A stretch of DNA of 64,000 bases from Candidatus Omnitrophota bacterium (GCA_022072175.1 JAJVIE010000003.1:182598-246597); one strand, 5' to 3'. Shown: positions 23,972-32,753, numbered from the stretch's first letter. Notes: generated from the sequence alone by a model not told the origin. Made by a program: numbers and translations.

Positions 23972-23985
23972 CGTTTTACGCGGCC
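23962..23985 (+). terminator. Hairpin over the giant gene's stop codon
   Basis: GGCCGCGT (23962-23969) pairs perfectly with ACGCGGCC (23978-23985) around an 8-nt loop that contains the rest of the TGA stop. Only a short T run follows, so this may be a weak terminator or a 3'-end stabiliser. Confidence 0.5.
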
Positions 23986-24042
23986 GGGTGGTTTCCGTAA
24001 GACTATCAAGAGGTTAGGGAAAGCCCGCTTCCCGCAAGTCAT

Positions 24043-24071
24043 TTGACACTGTGGGAGGCCTCACCTATAAT
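24043..24071 (+). promoter_or_regulatory. Consensus sigma70 promoter of the response regulator-nuo operon
   Basis: TTGACA (24043-24048) and TATAAT (24066-24071) are both perfect consensus hexamers separated by exactly 17 bp. Transcription should start near 24078. The next gene on this strand is the response regulator, and the nuo genes follow with overlaps. Confidence 0.85.
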
Positions 24072-24108
24072 GACAGCCAAACAGCGAGGTACGGCGACAG
24101 CCAAGGAT

Positions 24109-24504
24109 ATGTCCCAAGAAGGCGCTAATATACGGATCGCCGTCGTAGACGACGAGAAGATGCTCCTGCACGTCTTCTCCTCCCTGATGCGCCAGTATCA
24201 CTATAAAGCCGACTTTTACTCCAGTCCGGTCAAGGCGTTACAGGAGATCCTGGTCGACCCGACCCGCTTTCAGCTGGTCATCTCCGACATCCGCATGCCC
24301 GAAATGGACGGTCTGACGTTCGCCAAGAAGATCCGCGATGTCATACCCAATTTTCCGATCCTATTCATGACCGGAGAGGTCAATGACGAGGTCCGGCAGG
24401 AAGCGATGAAGCTCGGGAACGTCGCTTTTCTTGAAAAACCCTTTCCGCTGGACCAGACCCTGCGGGAAACCATCCCGACGTTCCTGGGGTTGAACAAGAA
24501 GTGA
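24109..24504 (+). CDS. Single-domain response regulator (CheY-like)
   Basis: A 131-residue receiver domain: VVDDE acidic pair, phospho-acceptor Asp in VISDIRMPEMDG, MTGE with the conserved Thr, and Lys in LEKPF. No output domain follows, so it acts by protein-protein contact. Longer starts at TTG 24043 and ATG 24070 are rejected because they lie in the -35 and -10 boxes. ATG 24109 is the first Met downstream of the predicted transcription start. The stop overlaps the GTG of nuoA by 4 nt, so the two are likely translationally coupled. A receiver as first gene of a complex I operon is unusual, and its cognate kinase is not obvious here. Confidence 0.85.
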   Translation: MSQEGANIRIAVVDDEKMLLHVFSSLMRQYHYKADFYSSPVKALQEILVDPTRFQLVISDIRMPEMDGLTFAKKIRDVIPNFPILFMTGEVNDEVRQEAMKLGNVAFLEKPFPLDQTLRETIPTFLGLNKK

Positions 24505-24869
24505 GCCAGTCCACCGAATACATCGGCGTGCTCGTGGCGGTCGTGATCGCCGGTACGATCGCGACCTTGATCCTGGCGCTCAACGCGCTGTTGGGTCCCA
24601 AGACCAAGCCGTCGGCGGTCAAGTTGAGCCCGTTCGAGTGCGGCGTGCCGCGTCTGTCCCAGCCGACGGGGCGTCTTTCGGTGAAGTTCTATCTCGTGGC
24701 GATGCTCTTCATCCTCTTCGATGTGGAGATCGTGTGGTTCTTCCCGTGGGCCGTGATCCTGCGTGACCTGGGCTGGGCCGGCATCGCGGAGATGTTCACG
24801 TTCGCGGCGGTGCTGACGATCGGGTTCGTGTACGCCTGGAAAAAAGGAGCCCTGGATTGGGAAAAGTAG
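24501..24869 (+). CDS. nuoA: NADH-quinone oxidoreductase subunit A
   Basis: 122 residues with three hydrophobic helices and the family signature FECGVP on the loop after helix 1, then VKFYLVAMLFILFDVEIVWFFPW on helix 2. NuoA is a small membrane subunit at the junction of the peripheral and membrane arms of complex I. GTG start overlaps the upstream stop (GTGA). The 3' end overlaps the TTG start of nuoB by 13 nt. Confidence 0.95.
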   Translation: MSQSTEYIGVLVAVVIAGTIATLILALNALLGPKTKPSAVKLSPFECGVPRLSQPTGRLSVKFYLVAMLFILFDVEIVWFFPWAVILRDLGWAGIAEMFTFAAVLTIGFVYAWKKGALDWEK

Positions 24870-25345
24870 CCGAGGGCCAAGTATCGGTCGAGAAGTTCAG
24901 CTTCATGACCACGACGCTCAACGACGCGATCGGTTGGGCTCGCAAGTATTCGATCTTCCAGTACCCCTTCGTCACCGCCTGCTGCGGCATGGAGTACATG
25001 TCCACGGCCTGTTCGCACTATGACGTGGACCGCTTCGGGGCGGGTTTCCCGCGTTTCTCGCCGCGCCAGTCGGACGTGCTGTTCGTCGTGGGCACCATCA
25101 GCCACAAGATGGCGCCGGTGCTCAAGACCATCTACGAGCAGATGTGCGAGCCCAAGTGGGTCGTGGCTTTCGGCGTGTGCACCTGCACGGGAGGTTTCTA
25201 CGACAACTACGCGACGGTCATGGGCATCGACACGATCATCCCGGTGGACGTGTACATCCCCGGATGCCCGCCGCGTCCCGAGAACGTGCTCGACGGGCTC
25301 ATGAAGCTGCAGGACAAGATCCAGCGGCAGAAGCAGGCCTTCTGA
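24857..25345 (+). CDS. nuoB: NADH-quinone oxidoreductase subunit B
   Basis: 162 residues. Ligands of the terminal cluster N2 are visible: the tandem Cys of TACCGMEY, the Cys of GVCTCTGG and that of IPGCPPRPE. N2 passes electrons to quinone at the NuoB-NuoD interface. The TTG start is supported by GGAG at 24846-24849 with 7-nt spacing and sits inside the end of nuoA. Stop and the nuoC start overlap (TGATG). Confidence 0.95.
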   Translation: MGKVAEGQVSVEKFSFMTTTLNDAIGWARKYSIFQYPFVTACCGMEYMSTACSHYDVDRFGAGFPRFSPRQSDVLFVVGTISHKMAPVLKTIYEQMCEPKWVVAFGVCTCTGGFYDNYATVMGIDTIIPVDVYIPGCPPRPENVLDGLMKLQDKIQRQKQAF

Positions 25346-25839
25346 TGCGGATCGAATCTCTCCTCGAGCATGTGCAGAGCCGGTACGCCGATGCGGTCGT
25401 CGGTGTCGCTCCGGAAGTGCGCGGGGACGCCGCCGTGGTCGTCAAGCGCGCGGCCCTGCGGACGTTCCTGGCGGCCGTCAAGTCCGACCCGGAGCTCGAC
25501 CTCAATATCCTGATGGATCTCACCGCTCTCGACTACCTCCACTGGGAGGAAAAAGAGGACCGGTTCGAGGTGGTGTACAACCTCTTTTCGCTGTCCAAGA
25601 ACCACCGGCTTTTCGTGAAGGTGCGCGTACCCGAATCCGACCCCGCGGTGGACTCCGCGGTGCCGGTATGGCCTGCGGCCGACTGGTACGAGCGCGAGGT
25701 GTGGGATATGTTCGGGATCCGGTTCACCGGGCATCCCGGGCTCAAGCGGATCCTGATGTACGAGGGTTTTCAGGGGCATCCGCTCCGTAAGGATTATCCT
25801 TACAACAAGCGCCAGCCGATCATCGGTCCCGTCAACTGA
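25345..25839 (+). CDS. nuoC: NADH-quinone oxidoreductase subunit C
   Basis: 164 residues, the 30-kDa peripheral subunit. Signature WYEREVWDMFGIRFTGHP then KRILMYEGFQGHPLRKDYP near the C-terminus. The frame is open further upstream, but ATG 25345 is right for the family because it overlaps the nuoB stop and yields the normal N-terminus. It is separate from nuoD, unlike the nuoCD fusion of enterobacteria. Confidence 0.95.
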   Translation: MRIESLLEHVQSRYADAVVGVAPEVRGDAAVVVKRAALRTFLAAVKSDPELDLNILMDLTALDYLHWEEKEDRFEVVYNLFSLSKNHRLFVKVRVPESDPAVDSAVPVWPAADWYEREVWDMFGIRFTGHPGLKRILMYEGFQGHPLRKDYPYNKRQPIIGPVN

Positions 25840-25882
25840 CGGGAGCGCGGTCCGGCCGGCGGAGGCCAGCGGGAGGACGGGC

Positions 25883-26809
25883 ATGCGGTTACGCCTGATC
25901 GTCATGACAGCGGCTCTACTGGCGCCGGTGACCGCCTATGCGGGGGACAGCACCAAGCTCCTGCAGGAGGCCGACCGGCAGTATTTCCAGGGCAACCTGG
26001 ACCGTTCTTTGGAGATGTACGAAAAGGCCGCTACGGAGAACCCGTCCGATCACTCGGCGCTGCTGAGCCTCGGCGTCACGTACGCCGAGAAGGGCGAGTG
26101 GGACAAGGCGATCGAAAGCCTCAAGAAGGCCTCGGTCCTCAATCCCCGCAGCGCTGAGATCTACGTGGACCTATCGTTGGCCCACTCGGAGAAAGAGGAC
26201 TACGACCGGGGCGTGACGTACGCCAAGAAGGCCATCGAGCTCGAGCCCAAGCGTTCGAGCGGTTATGTGGCCCTCGGTTACGCGTACGAGGGGGCCGGCG
26301 AGCCGGACCGGGCCGTGGCGGTTTTCCGCGAAGGGATGCGGATCAATCCGCAGGACGCGGACCTGCCGCTGTCGCTGGGCAACCTGCTCAGCAAGCTCGG
26401 CCGGTACGACGAGGCCATCGCGGCTTACGACCGCTGCATCGAGCTGGACCCGACGAGCTCGTTCGCGTACTCCAACGCGGCGTACGTGTTCGAGGAGCGC
26501 AAGCAGTTCGACAAGGCGATCGAGTACATGGAGCGCGCCACGCAGGCCGATCCCAAGGACGAGGTCGCGTGGTATGATCTGGGGGCCGCGCACTCGAAGA
26601 AGGGCGACGTCGACAAGGCGATCGTTTGTTACGAGAAGAGCCACCGGCTCAACCCGCGCTTCTACAAGGCGTGCCTGAGCCTGGCCATCGCGCACGAGCT
26701 CAAGCGCGACCTGGAGACGGCTTCGGAGTATTATGTGAAGGCGTTGTCGCTGACCGAGGACCCCAAGGTCAAGGAAGCGATCATGCGTCAGATCACGAAC
26801 GTTTCGTAG
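25883..26809 (+). CDS. Secreted tetratricopeptide-repeat protein
   Basis: 308 residues. A typical signal peptide (MRLRLIVMTAALLAPVTAYA) ends in AYA before the mature part. Then come about eight TPR units in tandem with the usual W/L-G-Y-A-P spacing, each ending in a LNP-, LEP- or LDP-like turn. GGGAGG at 25871-25876 supports the ATG. It lies between nuoC and nuoD in the same orientation with gaps of 43 and 61 nt, so it is probably co-transcribed with complex I. It could be a periplasmic assembly or scaffolding protein. No direct link to complex I is visible in its sequence. Confidence 0.85.
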   Translation: MRLRLIVMTAALLAPVTAYAGDSTKLLQEADRQYFQGNLDRSLEMYEKAATENPSDHSALLSLGVTYAEKGEWDKAIESLKKASVLNPRSAEIYVDLSLAHSEKEDYDRGVTYAKKAIELEPKRSSGYVALGYAYEGAGEPDRAVAVFREGMRINPQDADLPLSLGNLLSKLGRYDEAIAAYDRCIELDPTSSFAYSNAAYVFEERKQFDKAIEYMERATQADPKDEVAWYDLGAAHSKKGDVDKAIVCYEKSHRLNPRFYKACLSLAIAHELKRDLETASEYYVKALSLTEDPKVKEAIMRQITNVS

Positions 26810-26870
26810 GGTATTTTTTTTAACGGTTTCTTGAAGATCATTCAAAAGATTTGATCAAGGTTTAGGGTCA

Positions 26871-28223
26871 ATGGGCAAAGAACTACCGCAAGGCGCTCGG
26901 CCGACGGAAACGCGGTCCATGCTCCTCAACGTGGGACCGCAGCACCCGGCGATGCACGGCATCGTCCGCATCATCGTGGGTCTGGATGGCGAGACCATCA
27001 CCAGCGCCGACGTCGAGATCGGTTACCTGCACCGCGCGTTCGAGAAGATGTGCGAGCAGGGGCCCTACAACAACGCCATCCCGTACACCGACCGCCTCAA
27101 CTACGTCTCACCTCTCATCAACAACATCGCCTACTGTCAGTCCGTCGAGAAGCTCTTCGGTATCACGGTGACCGAGCGCTGCCAGTACGTGCGCGTGATC
27201 GTCAGCGAGATGTCCCGTATCACCGACCACCTGACCTGCATCGGCGCCACGGCCATGGAGCTGGGTGCTTTCACGGTCTTCCTTTATATGATCAAGGCCC
27301 GAGAGATGCTCTATGAGCTCATCGAGAACGTGACCGGCGCGCGCCTGACGATCTCCTACGCCCGTGTGGGCGGTCTCAAAGCCGACCTGCCGGAGGGTTT
27401 CGAGGACAAGCTCAGGGCCGCTATCGCCGAGACACGAGGCGTGCTCAAGGAGGTCGAGGGACTGCTCAACAAGAACCGCATCTTCATCGACCGCGTTAAG
27501 GATGTCGGTGTGATCTCCCGGCAGGACGCTCTGGCCTACGGTATCACCGGACCCTTTCTCCGCTCAACGGGCGTAGACTATGATGTGCGCAAGGCCCAGC
27601 CCTACATGGTGTACGACCGCTTCGAGTTCGACGTGCCGGTGGGCGAGCACGGGGACAATCTCGACCGTTACTACGTGCGCATGGAGGAGATGTACCAGAG
27701 CATGCGCATCCTCGAGCAGGCCCTCGCCCAGCTCCCGGCCGGTCCGATCCAGGTCGGCACCGACGGTCAGGTGATCCCCGCGGCCGTGATGGTGGACGAG
27801 GCCAAGATGGGCCGCACGCGCGGGTTCAAGGAGGCGGCGGTCGTCGCCGATCCGACCCTCGAGGGTACGGGCAGGGACGGGCACACCACGGTGTACTCGG
27901 CCAACAAGCGTGTCGCGCTCCCGGCCAAAGAGGACACGTACGGCAATATCGAGGGTTTGATGAACCATTTCAAGCTCGTGATGCACGGCCATGGCATCCG
28001 CCCGCCCAAAGGCGAGGCCTATGTGCCCGTGGAGGGCGCCAACGGCGAGCTCGGGTTCTACGTCTCGAGCGACGGGACGGATCGTCCGTACCGTGTGCGA
28101 GTGCGTCCGCCGTGCTTCGCGATCATGGGCGCTCTGCCCAAGCTCCTGATCGGGGACTCCATCGCGGACATCGTGCCGACGTTCGGATCGGTCAACATGA
28201 TCGGCGGAGAACTGGACCACTAA
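26871..28223 (+). CDS. nuoD: NADH-quinone oxidoreductase subunit D
   Basis: 450 residues, the 49-kDa subunit that forms the quinone pocket with NuoB. Contains NVGPQHPAMHG at the N-terminus, EIGYLHRAFEK, ERCQYVRVIVSEMSRI and a C-terminal GxVNMIGGELDH ending close to the usual GDVDR. A TGARLTISY segment is the family's own conserved stretch, not a GARLA repeat. ATG follows a weak AGGG. One nucleotide separates its TAA from nuoE. Confidence 0.95.
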   Translation: MGKELPQGARPTETRSMLLNVGPQHPAMHGIVRIIVGLDGETITSADVEIGYLHRAFEKMCEQGPYNNAIPYTDRLNYVSPLINNIAYCQSVEKLFGITVTERCQYVRVIVSEMSRITDHLTCIGATAMELGAFTVFLYMIKAREMLYELIENVTGARLTISYARVGGLKADLPEGFEDKLRAAIAETRGVLKEVEGLLNKNRIFIDRVKDVGVISRQDALAYGITGPFLRSTGVDYDVRKAQPYMVYDRFEFDVPVGEHGDNLDRYYVRMEEMYQSMRILEQALAQLPAGPIQVGTDGQVIPAAVMVDEAKMGRTRGFKEAAVVADPTLEGTGRDGHTTVYSANKRVALPAKEDTYGNIEGLMNHFKLVMHGHGIRPPKGEAYVPVEGANGELGFYVSSDGTDRPYRVRVRPPCFAIMGALPKLLIGDSIADIVPTFGSVNMIGGELDH

Positions 28224-28224
28224 G

Positions 28225-28737
28225 ATGGGATACAAAGGCAAAGCCTGCGACAAACCCGCACCCGACTTCTCGTCCAAGCTCAAGGCGCTGGACGCTCAGG
28301 CGGAGCTCATCGTCGCCAAGTACGACCAGAAGAGCGCCGCAACGCTGACGCTACTGCACCTGGCCCAGGATGCCTGCGGGTACGTCACGCCCGAGATCGA
28401 GCAGTGGGTGGCCCGCTGGGCGGACGTCACTCCGGTGCATGTGCACGGTGTGGTGACGTTCTACTCGATGTACCACCAGGCGCCGGTCGGACGGCACCAT
28501 ATCCGGTTCTGCACGACGACGAGTTGTGTGCTCAACGGCTCCGAGGACCTGCTCGGACACGTCAAGAAGAAGCTCGGTATCCAGAACGGCGGCGTGACAC
28601 CGGACGGCAAGTACTCCCTTGAGGAGTCCGAGTGCCTGTGCGCCTGCGATCAGGCCCCGGTGATGCAGGTGGGCGACGACTACCACAGCCAGCTGACGGC
28701 GAAGAAGATCGACCGGATCCTGGACGGGCTCAAATGA
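28225..28737 (+). CDS. nuoE: NADH-quinone oxidoreductase subunit E
   Basis: 170 residues, the 24-kDa subunit carrying 2Fe-2S cluster N1a. Ligands are the Cys pair of FCTTTSCVL and the pair of ECLCACDQAP, in the standard arrangement. The thioredoxin-like fold is preceded by a helical segment (LLHLAQDACGYV). Stop overlaps the ATG of nuoF (ATGA). Confidence 0.95.
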   Translation: MGYKGKACDKPAPDFSSKLKALDAQAELIVAKYDQKSAATLTLLHLAQDACGYVTPEIEQWVARWADVTPVHVHGVVTFYSMYHQAPVGRHHIRFCTTTSCVLNGSEDLLGHVKKKLGIQNGGVTPDGKYSLEESECLCACDQAPVMQVGDDYHSQLTAKKIDRILDGLK

Positions 28738-30035
28738 GCGAAGCCATCCTGTCGCGTAACTTCAACATCCCCGACGCGCACAAGCTCTCCGTGGCCGAGC
28801 CGCGGGGCGCTTACGAGACCGCGCGCAAGGTCATCGGCGCCCTCAAGCCCGAGGAAGTGACCAACACCGTCCTGGCGTCCAATCTGCGCGGGCTCGGCGG
28901 GGCCGGATTTCCGACGGGCAAGAAGTGGCAGTTCATCCCCAAGGACTCGAAGAAGCCCGTGTACCTCGTCATCAACGCCGATGAGGGAGAGCCGGGCACC
29001 TGCAAGGATCGCTACATCCTCGAGAAGGACCCGCATCAGCTGATCGAGGGCATCCTCATCAGCGCCTACGCGATCGGTTCGCACAAGGCCTACATCTACA
29101 TCCGCGGCGAGTACGTCCTGCCGTACCGCAACCTCCAGTCGGCCGTCGACGAAGCGTACGCCAAGGGTTACCTGGGCAAGTCCGTCTTCGGGTCCGGCTA
29201 CGCGATGGACCTGGTGGTGCACCGCGGAGCGGGCGCCTACATCTGCGGCGAGGAGACCTCTCTGCTCAACTCTCTCGAGGGCAAGCGCGGCTACCCGCGG
29301 CTCAAGCCGCCTTTCCCGGCGATCGTGGGTCTCTTCGGCTGTCCGACGATCATCAACAACGTCGAGACCATCGCGTGCGTACCTCACATCCTCAAGAACG
29401 GCGCCGCGTGGTTCACCGCCCTGGGCTCCCCGGGCAACGGCGGCACGCACCTTTTCAGCGTCTCGGGACATGTCGAGAAGCCCGGCGTGTACGAACTGCC
29501 CATGGGCGTGCCCCTGCGCGATCTGATCTACAAGTACGCGGGCGGCGTCAAGGGAGGCCGGGCCCTCAAGGCCGTCATCCCGGGCGGGATGTCCGCCAAG
29601 ATCCTCAAGGCCGACGAGATCGACGTCAAGATGGACTATGACGGGCTCAAGGCCGCCGGCACCATGCTCGGCTCGGCCGGCGTGATGGTCATGGACGAGA
29701 CCGTCTGCATGGTCAAGATGCTGTACTACGCGACCAAGTTCTTCTCGCACGAGTCGTGCGGGCAGTGCTCGCCGTGCCGTGAGGGCACCGGCTGGGCCCA
29801 CAAGCTCGTGACGCGCATCTACCGCGGCGAGGGCTCGGTCAAGGACCTGGACACGCTGCTGACGATCGCGCGCAACATGGAAGGCCGGACGATCTGCGTG
29901 TTCGCCGACGCGGCGGCCTGGCCGATCCAGAGCTACATCACGAAATTCCGCGCGGAGTTCGAGGACTACATCGTCTCCGGGCGCGGCAAGGCCGTGGCGG
30001 CCGAGCTCGAGGCCGCCGGCGCGCACGCCCACTAA
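28734..30035 (+). CDS. nuoF: NADH-quinone oxidoreductase subunit F
   Basis: 433 residues, the 51-kDa NADH-oxidising subunit. GRGGAGFPTG-like (LRGLGGAGFPTGKKW) and NADEGEPGTCKDR bind FMN and NADH. N3 cluster ligands are in ESCGQCSPCREG plus the distal Cys of GRTICVFADA. ATG 28734 overlaps the nuoE stop by 4 nt. NuoE, F and G form the electron-input module. Confidence 0.96.
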   Translation: MSEAILSRNFNIPDAHKLSVAEPRGAYETARKVIGALKPEEVTNTVLASNLRGLGGAGFPTGKKWQFIPKDSKKPVYLVINADEGEPGTCKDRYILEKDPHQLIEGILISAYAIGSHKAYIYIRGEYVLPYRNLQSAVDEAYAKGYLGKSVFGSGYAMDLVVHRGAGAYICGEETSLLNSLEGKRGYPRLKPPFPAIVGLFGCPTIINNVETIACVPHILKNGAAWFTALGSPGNGGTHLFSVSGHVEKPGVYELPMGVPLRDLIYKYAGGVKGGRALKAVIPGGMSAKILKADEIDVKMDYDGLKAAGTMLGSAGVMVMDETVCMVKMLYYATKFFSHESCGQCSPCREGTGWAHKLVTRIYRGEGSVKDLDTLLTIARNMEGRTICVFADAAAWPIQSYITKFRAEFEDYIVSGRGKAVAAELEAAGAHAH

Positions 30036-30043
30036 AGGACACC

Positions 30044-31627
30044 ATGGCCAACATCACCATCGACGGCAAACCCTACAGCGTACCGGACGGCAGTCTCTTG
30101 ATCGACGCGATCGATCAGGCCAAGACCAAGCTCCCGAGGTACTGCTATCACCCGGGCTTGTCGGTGGCCGGCAACTGCCGCATCTGCCAGGTCGAGGTGG
30201 AGAAGATGCCGCGTACCGTCATCGCCTGCAACACCCGGGTCACCGAAGGGATGGTGGTGCATACCGCGTCCGCCAAGGCCAAGGAGTCCCAGCAGATCGT
30301 GCTGGAGTTCCTGCTGGCCAACCACCCGCTGGACTGCCCGGTGTGCGATCAGGCCGGCGAGTGCAAGCTCCAGGACTACTACATGGAGTACGGGCTCTAC
30401 GATCCGAAGTTCGATGACCAGAAGGTCAAGAAGGCCAAGAAGGCCGTGGCCGTCGGCCCCACGATCATGCTCGATCAGGAGCGCTGTATCCTGTGCTCGC
30501 GCTGCGTGCGCTTCACCGACGAGATCACCAAGACGCACGAGTTCGGTATCTTCAATCGCGGCGACGTCAGCGAGCTGGACGTGTACCCGGGCATGGAGCT
30601 CAAGAACAACTACTCGGGCAACGTCGCGGACATCTGTCCGGTCGGCGCGCTGACGGACCGGGACTTCCGGTTCAAGATGCGCGTATGGTACCTCGGCTCG
30701 CAGGAGTCCGTGTGCCCGGGTTGTTCGCGCGGCTGTAACATCAACATCAACTACGAGCGGTCGCGGCCGTACAAGTCCGACAAGGGCCGCGTGATGCGCC
30801 TCAAGCCGCGCGAGAACGCCGCGGTGAACCGTTGGTGGATGTGCGATGAAGGCCGCTACGCGTACAAAGCCATCGACCAGGACCGCATGACGACGATCCG
30901 AACGACCGCCGGGGCCACGACGTGGGAGGCGGCCGTGCGCGAGGTCGCTCGGCTTCTCAAGGCCGCTCCCGCCGCCAAGTGGGGCGTCATCGCATCCGCT
31001 CAACATACCAACGAGGAACTCTACCTCGTCCGCAAGGTTTTCAAGGACCTGCTCAAGTGGCCGCACCTGGGCTATCACGAGGCGGGGGAGGACGGCCCGC
31101 AGGACGAGATCCTCCTGCGCAAGGATAAGAACCCCAATACCGCCGGAGCTTCGGTGATCCTCGATCTGGGCGCCGCCAATGGCGCGGCCTCCGTGCTCGA
31201 GCGCGCGCGTAAAGGCGAGCTCGAGGGGTTGGTCGTGTTCGGCCGGGACCTGTCCAAGATGGGCGCTCCGGGCCTGCTCCAGGAGGTTCGCTCCAAGGTC
31301 CGCACGATCGTCTACATCGGCTCGGCCCAGCACGCGACGGCCGCCGCGGCTGACGTGGCATTGCCCGAGGCCTGCTATGCCGAGAAGGACGGGACGTTCA
31401 CGAACTTCGAGGGCCGCGTCCAGCGCATCCGCATGGCCGTGCCGCCCGCGGGCGACGCCCGTCCGGGCTGGAAGATCCTCTCCGAGATCGCCGCCGAGAT
31501 CGGCGAGCCCTTGGTCTTCTCCAAGGCCGAAGAGGTCTTCAAGCGTCTGGCCGCCGAACAGCCGGCTTTCGCCGGCATGGATTACAAGGTCATCGGCTCG
31601 CAGGGCGCCGTCTGGAGCCGCCGATGA
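30044..31627 (+). CDS. nuoG: NADH-quinone oxidoreductase subunit G (short form)
   Basis: 527 residues. Cluster ligands in order: 2Fe-2S Cys set in CYHPGLSVAGNCRICQ, the His-Cys3 set in NHPLDCPVCDQAGECKLQ, a 4Fe-4S set in CILCSRCVRF with ICPVGAL, and a molybdopterin-type 4Fe-4S set in VCPGCSRGCN. It is much shorter than the roughly 800-900-residue forms because the molybdopterin-oxidoreductase-like C-terminal part is reduced. AAAGGA at 30034-30039 precedes the ATG. The TGA overlaps the nuoH ATG. Confidence 0.93.
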   Translation: MANITIDGKPYSVPDGSLLIDAIDQAKTKLPRYCYHPGLSVAGNCRICQVEVEKMPRTVIACNTRVTEGMVVHTASAKAKESQQIVLEFLLANHPLDCPVCDQAGECKLQDYYMEYGLYDPKFDDQKVKKAKKAVAVGPTIMLDQERCILCSRCVRFTDEITKTHEFGIFNRGDVSELDVYPGMELKNNYSGNVADICPVGALTDRDFRFKMRVWYLGSQESVCPGCSRGCNININYERSRPYKSDKGRVMRLKPRENAAVNRWWMCDEGRYAYKAIDQDRMTTIRTTAGATTWEAAVREVARLLKAAPAAKWGVIASAQHTNEELYLVRKVFKDLLKWPHLGYHEAGEDGPQDEILLRKDKNPNTAGASVILDLGAANGAASVLERARKGELEGLVVFGRDLSKMGAPGLLQEVRSKVRTIVYIGSAQHATAAAADVALPEACYAEKDGTFTNFEGRVQRIRMAVPPAGDARPGWKILSEIAAEIGEPLVFSKAEEVFKRLAAEQPAFAGMDYKVIGSQGAVWSRR

Positions 31628-32751
31628 TCGAAACCTTCGTCATCAAGGCCGTTCTCGCGGGGGCTTTCTTCGGCATGGTGCTCAATCTGGCGGGTCTTCT
31701 GACCTGGGTCGAGCGCAAGCAGAGCGCTGTCATGCAGGACCGCGTCGGCGCCAACCGTGCCTGGATCGTCCTGCCCAAGTGGCTGGCGCCGCTCAACCTG
31801 CTCCTGCGTCCGCTCAACGTACTGGGGCTCTTCCACTCGCTGGCCGACGCGGCCAAGATGTTCCTCAAGGAAGACTTCATGCCCGAGGGCGCCGACAAGA
31901 AGCTCCACACGCTCGCTCCGGCGATCTCGGTCGTGTTCGCGCTGTTGGCGTTCTGCGCGATCCCGTTCGGCGACACGCTCAAGCTGGGCGACAAGCTCAT
32001 CAACCTGCAGGTCGCAGACCTGAACGCGGGAGTGTTGTTCATCTTCGCGATGCTGTCCCTGGGCGTCTACGGCGTGATCCTGGCGGGCTTCTCGTCCAAC
32101 AACAACTACGCCTATCTCGGCGGCATGCGAGCGGCCTCTCAGATGCTCTCGTATGAGATCACGATGGGCCTGGCGATCATGGGCGTGGTGCTGAGCTACG
32201 GCACGCTGAGCTTGCAGGAGATCACGCGCGCCCAGGGCGGGTACTTCTTCGGCTGGATACCGGCCTACGGGATCTTCGTGCAACCTCTGGCGTTCTTCCT
32301 CTTCATGACCGCGGCTCTGGCCGAGACCAAACGCGTGCCCTTCGACCTGCCCGAGGGCGAATCCGAGATCGTCGGATACTTCGTCGAGTACAGCGGGATG
32401 AAGTTCGGTATGTTCTTCCTGACCGATCTGGTCGAGACGGTGCTGGTCGCCTGTCTCATGACGACGTTCTTCCTCGGCGGATGGCAGGTCCCGTACCTGC
32501 AGGCGGACGGATTTCACTTCCCCTGGGGCGCGTCGGTCCCGCTGGCCCACGGCTGGGTCATCACGCTCGGGGTGCTGTCGTTCATGACCAAGGTCGCGGT
32601 GTTCAACTGGCTCTTCATGGCCATCCGCTGGACCTTGCCGAGATTCCGCTACGACCAGCTGATGCACCTGGGCTGGAAGATCCTGTTCCCGGCGTCGCTG
32701 GCCAACACCGCGATCACCAGTCTCGTCGTCGTGGCGTGGGGAGGGAAATAG
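31624..32751 (+). CDS. nuoH: NADH-quinone oxidoreductase subunit H
   Basis: 375 residues with about eight or nine hydrophobic helices. The family signature WVERKQSAVMQDRVGANRA follows helix 1, and ETKRVPFDLPEGESEIVGYFVEYSG is the conserved acidic loop lining the quinone channel. This is the only large membrane-arm subunit present in the cluster. Confidence 0.95.
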   Translation: MIETFVIKAVLAGAFFGMVLNLAGLLTWVERKQSAVMQDRVGANRAWIVLPKWLAPLNLLLRPLNVLGLFHSLADAAKMFLKEDFMPEGADKKLHTLAPAISVVFALLAFCAIPFGDTLKLGDKLINLQVADLNAGVLFIFAMLSLGVYGVILAGFSSNNNYAYLGGMRAASQMLSYEITMGLAIMGVVLSYGTLSLQEITRAQGGYFFGWIPAYGIFVQPLAFFLFMTAALAETKRVPFDLPEGESEIVGYFVEYSGMKFGMFFLTDLVETVLVACLMTTFFLGGWQVPYLQADGFHFPWGASVPLAHGWVITLGVLSFMTKVAVFNWLFMAIRWTLPRFRYDQLMHLGWKILFPASLANTAITSLVVVAWGGK

Positions 32752-32753
32752 AC

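Noticed and set aside
24043-24108. TTG or ATG starts for the response regulator upstream of 24109
   Set aside because: They overlap the -35 and -10 hexamers of a perfect promoter, so they would not be in the mRNA.
26780-26825. Terminator after the TPR gene
   Set aside because: A run of eight T follows only a very weak short stem; read-through into nuoD is likely.
27334-27354. TGARLTISY in NuoD as another GARLA copy
   Set aside because: This is a conserved stretch of the NuoD family itself and ends in T, not A; coincidence.
28680-30032. 450-residue minus-strand frame opposite nuoF
   Set aside because: Mirror of a well-conserved gene; composition is that of a GC-rich antisense frame.
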